Below, in pieces: positions 52,401 through 58,472 of a DNA stretch of 64,000 bases. The notes beneath the pieces were generated by a model, which did no database searches, was not told the origin of the DNA, and was given only the letters and a program-made list of their open reading frames with translations. The DNA is from Polaromonas sp047303325. Its GTDB lineage: Bacteria; Pseudomonadota; Gammaproteobacteria; Burkholderiales; Burkholderiaceae_C. The first letter of the stretch is position 1. The number at the start of each line of letters is the position of its first letter. The stretch spans positions 1 through 64,000 of the forward strand of contig NZ_JBKBEX010000023.1 in NCBI RefSeq assembly GCF_047303325.1, read 5' to 3'. The position numbers and the translations under genes were made by a program.

Positions 52401-53757
52401 AGAGGGCACGGACCTGGTGCAAAGTTACATCGCCAGCTACACGCTGCCGGCCAATGTGGAAAACCTGGACCTTGCCGGTGCGGCGGCGATCAACGGTGTC
52501 GGCAACGGCCTGAACAATTCCATCACCGGCAATAGCGGCAACAACATCCTTTATGGCGGTTTCGGCAACGACACCTTGATGGGCGGCGCCGGCGACGACG
52601 TGCTCGACGGTGCCACGGGCGATGTGGTCAAGGTGGTTCAAACCGCCTCTTCGGCGACCAGCTATCTGACCCGCTATCTCAACCAAAGCCCTGGAGGTGG
52701 CCAAGTCATCGGCGAAGTGGTTTCTACGGTCGACTCCATCATCCGCGCCGGGCGTCTTGGCGAAAACCTTCAGGTGCAGGGCACTACCGCAGTAGACAAA
52801 GTGTATGTGGGTGCCGGAACGACGGTGGATGCCCTCCCGCTAGGCGGCGGTATCGACGAGGTTTATGTGACGGGGCGCCTGCAGGACTACAGCCTGGGCA
52901 CGGCAGGCAGCACCGTTTCACTGATGCGCACAGGTGGGCTAGCCCCGGGGCAGAAGGAAATGGTCAAGGTCACGGCTGGCACTGGTGCTTCCAATGACAA
53001 GCTGATTTTTCTCGACGGCGCCATCAGTACGCTGAGCCTGAAGACGGCCATCGTCAACGGCACGGCACCTGTGCTCGACACCACGCAGCGCAGCAATCCG
53101 GCTGATGCCAGCTTCGCGGCCCAAAGCCAGGGCGTCGACACCCTGATAGGCGGCACGGGCAATGACATTTTTATGGTAGACGACGTGGGCGACCTGGTGC
53201 AGGAAAACGCCGGCGAAGGCTCAGACTCGGTGCAAAGCTATCTGGCCAACTACACGCTGGGCGCCAATGTGGAGAACCTGACATTGCTGGGTAGCCTCAA
53301 TGCCAACGGCACGGGCAACATGCTGGCCAATGTGCTCAGCGGCAATTCCGGCAACAACACTCTGACGGGTGGCGCCGGCGGCGACAGCTACCTGGCCTAT
53401 CGCGGCATGGGACAGGACCGCATTGTCGAAAACGATACTACCCCAGGCACAACGGACATGTTGTGCTTCGGCGCGGGTATTGCCAGCAATCAACTGTGGT
53501 TCCGCCACACAGGCAACGACCTGGAGGTAAGCATCATAGGCACGGCAGACAAGGCCACCGTGCAGAACTGGTACCTGGGCGATGCTTACCACGTCGAGCA
53601 GATCAAGAGCGGCGACGGCAAGACTTTGCAGCACACCAATGTGGACAAGCTGGTCAGCGCCATGGCCGCCTTCGCGCCGCCGGCCATGGGCCAGACCAGC
53701 TTGACGGCTTCGCAGCAGACGGCGCTTGCGCCGGTGCTGGCGGCGAACTGGCACTAA
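46471..53757 (+). CDS. giant RTX-type calcium-binding protein, 2428 residues
   Basis: No Sec signal is present, fitting type I secretion. In order: an unrecognised N-terminal region (1 to about 250); a LysM-like segment (about 259-320); a Tyr/Ser/Asp-rich stretch (about 565-610); four EF-hand-like loops (DMDGDGIEL, DENHDGKITD, DTNHDQKLD, DKNGDGVSD; about 615-730); RTX nonapeptides (GGAGDDKLT and kin; about 815-975); further GGxGxD repeats; a cadherin-like segment (about 1358-1470); two PT-type beta modules; a 271-residue duplication (units from about 1758 and 2029); and a C-terminal RTX-related domain (about 2337-2390). Four NEGTDSV-type modules recur. No ABC/MFP secretion genes adjoin. It is probably an adhesin or surface-layer protein; a toxin role is not excluded. 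Confidence 0.9.
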   Translation: MTTWTNYQSQIRVESGVTYYMGSTYPNKDFFDAHWSYGLGSTLVIPSSLVWDQVALKVPAISNLTGVKNILTTESNRYPVGSVYEATGPYVVDYYKAYGYQVTEGIPYSLGNSTLTATMIFTKVSDHVVQGTVTYQLKGDEFDWNRNGDEQNRFSFIGNLKEAGGWLAGPGTKYQIAFSGNTALQINGTVADVGPASGINDGKYYPVESSTRTVIGNYQPPSSAQPGSDSENASINIVTPTDAPTRNSNSNNYITDTSANDHLVVIRDGGRIWDAYMVQKTEPNGFVNWTDFQAAVAASNPNIPNLNQVAAGTTLYMPERFTDGSITYHYAGGISINNNATTGEYHMVVPNTDGTGGQTIYSRTYDGNGLGGEGYIVKQSTTNQAGITIFDYTGRQDSPTAEVKPVSITEQLNGVETSSFYGSDGTLTGRSKTLSDADGTPTSDSLANTLQGLRNAAGDLDDMLLDAAELRALSGSQAEGEAWGGARLLTLGNGALGDYFRHHQDVQTGTVIPLLLDDPQTQGLGLLGGFDLGNGANVLDGISSDASASWNYLNNSAGGIDYIDWGYDTSVVDYASYTYDTSAYSYSSYTYDSYDYSAYNYGSYDYGWSSWWPVALDMDGDGIELVTQEDSHAWYDVKGDGYRRNIGWVGSDDALLAIDENHDGKITDARELSFALWTADTSDTDLQALKTAFDTNHDQKLDARDARFADLRVWQDKNGDGVSDAGELKTLVEAGIKSIGLSVAQTDWSSGGNRVAGFATYEKTDGTRGWAADVGLGYDTQGWRASVESNLVRMTESGGLVYGIARNNALALDLGAQGLDAAIGGTGSDTLSAGSKMAVLLEGGAGDDKLTGGAGDDWLAGDIGSDTLSGGDGDDTLVIDAQDAQANLNGGAGFDMAVVAGTAAVSLDLGAAGIEAAVGGAGNDNLRTSGTGRVILAGGAGSDSLSGSAAGDLLYGGTGDDALKGGRGNDIYVFNRGDGADTITDAATGVTMVTNTTTSVEYFPTVVLEPWVLTINYPNQALLDQTLSSLTAAGIPYGSAAYAYVLNLSFRNGWQYATGSRTTSTTTTTPVEVEVDAGQDTLRFGAGIGREDLALTKNGADWIFSIANNGVASGDQITLKNQTNSKARIESVEFSDGQKYAMEDLVFGTAGADILSGTAAANVINGGAGGDTMRGGAGDDFYVVDSASDSVLENANEGTDSVLSSISYTLSANVENLTVTGAAALNGTGNTLNNVLIGNGAANVLDGGQGNDTLDGGGGADTLSGGAGDDRYRFSLGSGKDSIVETSGNDRIVFGKGISAAQITASMTNGQVTLSAALGDSVSFAAPAINSYAIEQFEFSDGSVKDAAWLNGLLNVAPTGANKTLTFNEDGSYAITATDLGFSDANPGDSLSAVRIDSLPGAGSLRLDGINVTTAQVVSAADLAAGRLVFSPAANANGNNYASLTFSVKDQFGAFDISPNTLSFNVTPVNDAPTGTATISGTPTQNQTLTATHTLADVDGLGVVSYQWMAGGVAIAGAVSSRWTLTQAQVGKAISVKASYIDLQGTAESVMSASTAAVANVNDAPTGTVSLLRGGTPLGDTTTVQQGDILSTVSTLADADGLGALSYQWQSSTDGLNWNTISGATSSSFSPASSLAGQRVRVAVRYTDGFGFVENLNSAATAAVNRMLGTAGADTLAGTAGVDRLEGLAGNDGYSVNNAGDAVVENPNEGIDSVTSSVAYILTANVENLALVGTAINGAGNALDNTLTGNGSNNVLVGGFGNDTLMGGAGDDLLDGATSDVVKVVQTASSATTYLTRYFNQGFGSGQAISEVVSTVDSIIRAGRLGENLQVQGTTAVDKVYVGAGTTVDATSLGGGSDEIYLTGRLQDYGLSTAGSTLVLTRTAGLAARQSELIKVAAGTGTLNDKLVFLDGAINTLDLKTAIASGAAPVLDATRRSNPADTGFVVASQGADTMMGGTGNDSYTADDAGDVIVENAAEGTDLVQSYIASYTLPANVENLDLAGAAAINGVGNGLNNSITGNSGNNILYGGFGNDTLMGGAGDDVLDGATGDVVKVVQTASSATSYLTRYLNQSPGGGQVIGEVVSTVDSIIRAGRLGENLQVQGTTAVDKVYVGAGTTVDALPLGGGIDEVYVTGRLQDYSLGTAGSTVSLMRTGGLAPGQKEMVKVTAGTGASNDKLIFLDGAISTLSLKTAIVNGTAPVLDTTQRSNPADASFAAQSQGVDTLIGGTGNDIFMVDDVGDLVQENAGEGSDSVQSYLANYTLGANVENLTLLGSLNANGTGNMLANVLSGNSGNNTLTGGAGGDSYLAYRGMGQDRIVENDTTPGTTDMLCFGAGIASNQLWFRHTGNDLEVSIIGTADKATVQNWYLGDAYHVEQIKSGDGKTLQHTNVDKLVSAMAAFAPPAMGQTSLTASQQTALAPVLAANWH

Positions 53758-53781
53758 AAAGCAGAGACAAAGAACCGGCCC

Positions 53782-54666
53782 TCAAGCCAGGAAGGCGGCC
53801 ACTTCGCGCAGCACTTCCTCGTCCTTGAGGATCTTGCGATGCCCCAACCCCTCGGTCGCGACCAGGCGCGCGCCGGCAATCGCCTCGCTGTAGGCCACGC
53901 CGTCGGCGAAGCGGTTGATGCTGTCCTGCCGGTCATGCACCACCAGCGTGGGCAGGCTGATGCGCGGGCCGACCGCGGCGGGTTCGAACTGCGGCATCAA
54001 AATGCCTTCACGCGCTTCGATGCGCCGCTGCATGGCCGCACGCGTCGCTTCACGCAGGCCAAACACATGGGCGAACAGGCGCGTGTATTCGAGCGGCGAG
54101 GCCGGCGGCGCCAGCAGCACCAGGCGGCCGGCTGCCAGCCCGCGGCTGGCCGCGTAAGCGCTTGCATTGGCCGCCAGCGAATGCGCGACTACCGCGCGCA
54201 GCGTGTGGCCCTGTTGCAGCAGGCGCGCCGTCACATACTCCAGCACGCGCGCGAACTGCGGCAGGTTGCTGACCGAGCCGCCGCTGCGGCCGTGCGCCGG
54301 CATCTCGACGATCACCGGGCGCAGGCCTTGCGCACTGAGTTGCTCCGCCAGTGCCAGCATCTGCCCCGCATGGCCGCCCCAGCCATGTGCCAACAGCACC
54401 ACCGGGCCATGCGGCGCGACGGGACGCGAATACAGGGTGAGGCTGGCGTCCTCGAACGGCCATTGCTCGATGTGCCAGTCGGGGCTCCAGCCGCGGCGCC
54501 GGCTGATCCACTTGGGCGGCAGGGGCGTGCCGAACAGCCGGTAGGCCGCGCGCACGGCCAGCGCCGGCCACAGCTGCTGCGAAGCGCCCAGGCCCCAGCG
54601 GAAGATGCGCGTCAGCGGGATGGCGTTGTAAAAGGCCGTGGTGGCCTGCAGGGAGGTGCGTGTCAT
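53782..54666 (-). CDS. alpha/beta hydrolase
   Basis: The product is 294 residues. The hydrolase core follows an N-terminal extension of about 85 residues: LLAHGWGGHAGQM as oxyanion region, VAHSLAANASAYA with the nucleophile Ser, VVHDRQDSINRF with the acid, and EGLGHRKIL with the His. The substrate is not known. A 37-residue membrane protein is encoded 30 bases upstream in the same direction, and a palindrome shared with the TetR gene lies before that, so both appear TetR-regulated. Confidence 0.87.
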   Translation of the reverse strand: MTRTSLQATTAFYNAIPLTRIFRWGLGASQQLWPALAVRAAYRLFGTPLPPKWISRRRGWSPDWHIEQWPFEDASLTLYSRPVAPHGPVVLLAHGWGGHAGQMLALAEQLSAQGLRPVIVEMPAHGRSGGSVSNLPQFARVLEYVTARLLQQGHTLRAVVAHSLAANASAYAASRGLAAGRLVLLAPPASPLEYTRLFAHVFGLREATRAAMQRRIEAREGILMPQFEPAAVGPRISLPTLVVHDRQDSINRFADGVAYSEAIAGARLVATEGLGHRKILKDEEVLREVAAFLA

Positions 54667-54696
54667 GGCGTGGGTTCTTTCGTTCTGTCGCGGTGT

Positions 54697-54810
54697 TCAG
54701 TACCAGACCCAGTCTTCGTTACTGCGCGGCAGGCCGCGCAACGAAGCCAGGGCCGCCGTCACGGCGCGAACGCCGACAAATACACCCAGGGCAATGATCA
54801 GGATCAACAT
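54697..54810 (-). CDS. 37-residue single-span membrane protein
   Basis: A short gene starts at the ATG at 54810 with an ideal GAGGAA site four bases upstream. The peptide begins MLILIIALGVFVGVRAVTAA, a membrane segment, and ends LPRSNEDWVWY. The stop is 30 bases before the hydrolase start, which suggests one operon. Its size places it below usual gene-finding limits. Translation signals and position, rather than homology, support it. The function is unknown. Confidence 0.6.
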   Translation of the reverse strand: MLILIIALGVFVGVRAVTAALASLRGLPRSNEDWVWY

Positions 54811-54826
54811 GATTTCCTCATTTCTC

Positions 54827-54840
54827 CGCACAATCGTGCG
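54827..54840. promoter_or_regulatory. palindrome upstream of the small-protein/hydrolase operon
   Basis: CGCACAATCGTGCG has perfect 5-base arms. It lies 17-30 bases before the 37-residue protein's ATG. The same core (GCAC-RATY-GTGCGAAA) recurs before the tetR gene at 55542. Confidence 0.65.
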
Positions 54841-54907
54841 AAATTAGAATTTACTGACACACCGGAAACGGCATGGCTGCCCCTCTCCGCGCTTTTCTAG
54901 TCGTCTC

Positions 54908-55528
54908 TTATTGTGGGTTGCTCGCCTCGGTCTGGTAGCTTCGCAGCAGGCGCTTCCAGGATGCCTGGGCCCGGTCGGCCGCGCGGTTGTCGCGCAGGAA
55001 ACGGGCATCGTGCAACAAGCCCATGGACAGGGCGTAAATCTCGGCCACCAGCTGCTCGGGGTCGGTGTCGGCCTGCAGGTGGCCGGCCTCCACCGCTTGC
55101 ATCACGGTGCGGCGCAGGGCGGCGCGCCAGCGGGTGATTTCACCCAGCAACGTGTCGCGCAGCTCGCCTTCGCGGTCGTCCAGCTCGAAGGCGCCCGCGG
55201 TGTAAATACAGCCCGACTGGATTTCCACGTCACGCATGCGCACGATCCAGCGCTGCACGATGGCATCCAGGCGCGGCAGGCCCTTGGGCTGCTGCATGGC
55301 GGGCACAAACACGTCGGCAATAAAGCGCCGGCCGAACTCTTCAATGACGGCCTTCTGCAAGGCCTCGCGCGAGCCGATGCGCGAGAACACTCCGCTCTTG
55401 GAAATCCCGATGCGGTCGGCCACGGCCTGCAGCGTGATGGCCTCCAGGCCCTCCGCCGCGGCCAGGTCTATGCCCGCGCCAATGATGGCGGCGCGGGTCA
55501 TTTCGCTTTTTTGGGTTTTGGCGTCCAT
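54908..55528 (-). CDS. TetR-family transcriptional regulator
   Basis: The product is 206 residues from the ATG at 55528; a longer start exists but would cross the operator. The N-terminal TetR HTH is clear (RAAIIGAGIDLAAAEGLEAITLQAVADRIGISKSGVFSRI is its span, with GISKSGVF as recognition helix). The ligand-binding C-terminus is typical in length. It is likely autoregulated and controls the adjacent operon, since the same palindrome occurs in both promoters. The inducer is unknown. Confidence 0.9.
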   Translation of the reverse strand: MDAKTQKSEMTRAAIIGAGIDLAAAEGLEAITLQAVADRIGISKSGVFSRIGSREALQKAVIEEFGRRFIADVFVPAMQQPKGLPRLDAIVQRWIVRMRDVEIQSGCIYTAGAFELDDREGELRDTLLGEITRWRAALRRTVMQAVEAGHLQADTDPEQLVAEIYALSMGLLHDARFLRDNRAADRAQASWKRLLRSYQTEASNPQ

Positions 55529-55541
55529 AGCGCGGATATTA

Positions 55542-55554
55542 GCACGATTGTGCG
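55542..55554. promoter_or_regulatory. palindrome upstream of tetR
   Basis: GCACGATTGTGCG is the 13-base reverse complement of the core found at 54827. Both are followed on the plus strand by AAA. It lies 14 bases before the tetR ATG, consistent with autorepression. Confidence 0.65.
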
Positions 55555-55605
55555 AAAGAGCAATCCCCTCTTGTAAACCCGGTTTTGGACGCGCTTGGGC
55601 GCTTT

Positions 55606-55998
55606 TTAACAGGCGGCCACGCAATCGATCTCAATGTCAAAGTTGCCCGGCCAGGCAGGCACGCAGACAAAAATCCGGGCCGGCGGGTCTTTGGGAAAGT
55701 ACCGCGCGTAAATGACATTGACCGCCGCGAACTTCTCGACCGAAGTGCAATAAACATTGCATTTAAGCACCTGACCCAGCGAGGAGCCCGCCGTTTCCAG
55801 GCAGAGCTTCATCTGCTCCAGCACCAGTTCGGTCTGGCGTTCAAGGGAGGCATTGATGACTTCGCCCGTTGCCGGGTCAAAGGGCGGAAGCCCGGCTACA
55901 TAGACCGTGTTGCCATGGCGCGTGACGACCGAGGTGGGGGCTTTCCATCGCTCCAGCCAGGTGGAAAGGGGTTCGACGCGAACAATCTCTTTGGCCAT
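55606..55998 (-). CDS. RidA family (YjgF/YER057c/UK114) protein
   Basis: The product is 130 residues from the ATG at 55998; the open frame extends upstream without support. The RidA landmarks are NTVYVAGLPPFDPATGEV near the start, LEQMKLCLETAGSSLGQVLKCNVY, and PARIFVCVPAWPGNFDIEIDCVA at the end. RidA proteins hydrolyse reactive enamine/imine intermediates; the Arg in PARIF is the key residue of true deaminases and is present. The substrate range here is open. Confidence 0.88.
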   Translation of the reverse strand: MAKEIVRVEPLSTWLERWKAPTSVVTRHGNTVYVAGLPPFDPATGEVINASLERQTELVLEQMKLCLETAGSSLGQVLKCNVYCTSVEKFAAVNVIYARYFPKDPPARIFVCVPAWPGNFDIEIDCVAAC

Positions 55999-56087
55999 GG
56001 CGATGTTCCGGTTGAGTTGGGTACTGCCGTCTTTGTACCCGCCAAGGGCCCGGTCATGCTTCGCGCCAGGACGAAGCATGGCCAGCG

Positions 56088-56537
56088 CTAGCGCCTGCGC
56101 CTGGTCGCTGGCGCCGGGACTTTGGGCATCAAGCCCACGGCCGCCCTGGCCAGTGCATCGGCTTCGCGGTTGCGGTGGCGCGGTATCCACACCAACTGCG
56201 CCGACGCGAAAGACCGCAGCTCGGCGCGCACCTCGTCGAACAGCGATGCAAGCCGCAGGAAGGGCTCCAGGGCGGTTCCCAACAGCTGCTCCACGACAAC
56301 GCTGTTGTCGCAATGCACGACAAGCTCGCTGGCCCCGTGTTGCCGCGCATGTTGCAGCGCCGCCATCAGCGCGCGCAGCTCCGCCTCGTTGTTGCAACCT
56401 CGCCCTTCCGCCGGGGACGACAGCGTGTGCCGCGTACCGTCCGGCGCCATGAGCACCGCGCCCAAGCCCATGCGGCCCGGGTTGGGCACGGCGCTGCCGT
56501 CGCAGTAAATGTTCCACGGTGCGGCCTCAAGCTGCAT
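56088..56537 (-). CDS. ribonuclease HI-like protein
   Basis: The product is 149 residues from the ATG at 56537. The RNase H catalytic acids are all visible: YCDGSAVPNPGRMG, NNEAELRALMAALQHA, VVHCDNSVVVEQL and NREADALARAA. The basic handle of E. coli RNase HI is not obvious, as in the shorter RNase H-like branch. It removes RNA from RNA/DNA hybrids or acts on related substrates. Its first 11 bases overlap the end of the LysR gene. Confidence 0.85.
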   Translation of the reverse strand: MQLEAAPWNIYCDGSAVPNPGRMGLGAVLMAPDGTRHTLSSPAEGRGCNNEAELRALMAALQHARQHGASELVVHCDNSVVVEQLLGTALEPFLRLASLFDEVRAELRSFASAQLVWIPRHRNREADALARAAVGLMPKVPAPATRRRR

Positions 56538-57456
56538 CGCGGGCTTCCTGCGCGAGCGAGACCACAAAGTCCAGGAAGGCCCGGGTCTTGGCGGGCGGGT
56601 GGTGGCGCGAGGGATGCAGCGCATAGAGCGGGAAATGCTCGTCGGGCCAGTCGGGAAACAGCTCCACCAGCTTGCCGCCGGCCAGCAAGGCCTCCGAGCC
56701 CAGCGTCATGATCTGCGCGATGCCGTAGCCGGCCAGGCAGGCGCTCAACAGCGTCCCCGCGTCGTTGACAGTCAGGCGCCCGCCCGGCCATATTTCCAGC
56801 TTCTTGCGTTTGCGGTGAAATTCCCAGCTGAAAGGCTTGCCGGTTTCGGGATTGCGGAACTCGATGCAGACATGCGGGCCGCCGCGGTCCAGCTCCTGAG
56901 GCGTCAGCGGGCGGCCGTGCTTCTTGAGGTAGGCCGGGCTGGCGACGGTCGCCATGCGTGAATCGAGCAGGCGGCGGTACACCAGGCTGGAGGGCGCGGG
57001 ATTGCCGAATCGTACCGCCAGGTCAAAGCCGTCGGCCACCATGTCGCCGAGCTGGTCCCTGGTCACCAGGTCCAGCTGCAGCTCCGGGTAGCGGGCCATG
57101 AAGGTGCCCAGCCGCGGCCCCAGCACCAGCCGAGAAAAGAAGGGGTCGACGTTGACGCGCAGGCGGCCACGCACGGCCGTCGCGCCGCCCGCCGCGGTGG
57201 CGGCGGCTTCCTCCAGCCCCGCCATCAACGGCATGACCTGCTCGTAAAAACGGCGGCCCTCGTCGGTCAGCGAGATGGCGCGCGTGGTCCGGTCGAACAG
57301 GCGTATGCCCAGCCGCGCTTCCAGGCGCGCCACGGCGCGGCTCACGCCGGGCTGCGACATCTCCAGCTGCTCGCCCGCGGCGGCGAAAGTGCCGGCGTCG
57401 ACGATGGCCGCAAACACACCCATGCCATTGAGCATTCTTTCATCAAATCCGCTCAT
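56527..57456 (-). CDS. LysR-family transcriptional regulator
   Basis: The product is 309 residues if started at the ATG at 57456; starts at 57480 (TTG) and 57435 are alternatives and no site is decisive. The HTH is clear (FAAIVDAGTFAAAGEQLEMSQPGVSRAVARL is its span). The substrate domain is of the type seen in DsdC/AaeR-like regulators (RGRLRVNVDPFFSRLVLGPRL). It is divergent from the NmrA-like gene with a perfect inverted repeat (57485-57509) of T-N11-A form between them. Confidence 0.9.
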   Translation of the reverse strand: MSGFDERMLNGMGVFAAIVDAGTFAAAGEQLEMSQPGVSRAVARLEARLGIRLFDRTTRAISLTDEGRRFYEQVMPLMAGLEEAAATAAGGATAVRGRLRVNVDPFFSRLVLGPRLGTFMARYPELQLDLVTRDQLGDMVADGFDLAVRFGNPAPSSLVYRRLLDSRMATVASPAYLKKHGRPLTPQELDRGGPHVCIEFRNPETGKPFSWEFHRKRKKLEIWPGGRLTVNDAGTLLSACLAGYGIAQIMTLGSEALLAGGKLVELFPDWPDEHFPLYALHPSRHHPPAKTRAFLDFVVSLAQEARDAA

Positions 57457-57484
57457 ACATGCCAACTTGTCATGGATCAAATGC

Positions 57485-57509
57485 CATTCATGTTATCGCC
57501 AAATGAATG
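57485..57509. promoter_or_regulatory. LysR-type operator between lysR and the NmrA-like gene
   Basis: CATTCAT-N11-ATGAATG is a perfect 7-11-7 inverted repeat. It contains the T-N11-A LysR consensus. It is 29 bases from the lysR start and 57 bases from the NmrA-like start, the normal place for activation of the divergent gene. Confidence 0.7.
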
Positions 57510-57565
57510 CGGGGTGCCCAGAATCCATCCATCGCGGCGTTTGCCGCAGCAACCAAGGAGTGGGT

Positions 57566-58411
57566 ATGTATGCGATCACGGGGATCAGCGGCAAGGTGGG
57601 CAGCGTCGTAGCGCGGACTTTACTGCAGGCAGGCCGGCAAGTGAGGGCCGTTGTTCGCGATCCGGCCAAGGGCCGGGCCTGGGCTGGCGAGGGTTGCGAC
57701 GTGGCGCTGGCCGACATGAACGACGAGGCGGCGCTCACGCGGGCCTTCACCGGCGCCGAGGCGGTGTTTGTGCTGCTCCCGCCCAACTTTGACCCTTCAC
57801 CGGGGTTCCCCGAAACCCGCCGCATCGTCGCCGCGCTGCACGGCGCCCTGGCGGCCGCACGGCCGGCGCGCGTCGTCTGCATCTCGACGGTGGGCGCGCA
57901 GGCGAAACAAGCCAGCCTGTTGAGCCAGTTGGGCCTGCTGGAGCAAGGCCTGGGCGATCTCACAATGCCTGTCACCTTTCTGCGCCCGGCCTGGTTTATG
58001 GAAAACGCCGCATGGGACGTGGCACCCGCGCGCGAGAGCGGCCTCATCCCTGGCTTCCTCCAGCCGCTGGACAGGGCGATTCCCATGGTCGCCACGGCGG
58101 ACGTGGGCCGCACGGCCGCTGGGCTGCTGCAAGAGTCCTGGGAAGGCCGCCGTGTTGTGGAGCTTGAAGGCCCCCGCCGCTATTCCCCCAGGGATATCGC
58201 AGCCGGCCTGGCCCGTCTGCTGCGCAGTGACGTGCGCGCCGAAGCGGTGCCGCGTGAGACCTGGCAGGCCAGCTTCAGCGGGCAGGGCATGAAGAACCCG
58301 GAGCCGCGCATGCGCATGCTGGACGGTTTCAATGAAGGCTGGCTTTCGTTCGAGCACACGCCGCGCAGGGGCGCCGTGGAGCTTGATACCGTGTTGCGCT
58401 CCCTGGTGTAA
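57566..58411 (+). CDS. NmrA-like NAD(P)-binding protein
   Basis: The product is 281 residues. The ATG at 57566 follows AAGGAG; the longer frame overlaps lysR. The Rossmann motif ITGISGKVGSVVARTLLQAG and FVLLPPNFDPSPGFPE are typical of NmrA/SDR-type proteins, as in the YtfG quinone reductase and redox-sensing NmrA groups. It lacks the SDR Tyr-x-x-x-Lys pair in the usual place, so it may be a sensor or an atypical reductase. LysR control is suggested by the divergent gene and operator. Confidence 0.85.
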   Translation: MYAITGISGKVGSVVARTLLQAGRQVRAVVRDPAKGRAWAGEGCDVALADMNDEAALTRAFTGAEAVFVLLPPNFDPSPGFPETRRIVAALHGALAAARPARVVCISTVGAQAKQASLLSQLGLLEQGLGDLTMPVTFLRPAWFMENAAWDVAPARESGLIPGFLQPLDRAIPMVATADVGRTAAGLLQESWEGRRVVELEGPRRYSPRDIAAGLARLLRSDVRAEAVPRETWQASFSGQGMKNPEPRMRMLDGFNEGWLSFEHTPRRGAVELDTVLRSLV

Positions 58412-58472
58412 GAACGGCCTCAACGGGGGAATCCCCGACGCGTGCGAAGCCTGCGCCGGGTAAGCTCTTGGC

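Noticed and set aside
50842..52704. Long open frame on the minus strand inside the RTX gene
   Set aside because: It is the shadow of GC-rich repeat codons in the forward RTX frame; it has no start signal or recognisable domain.
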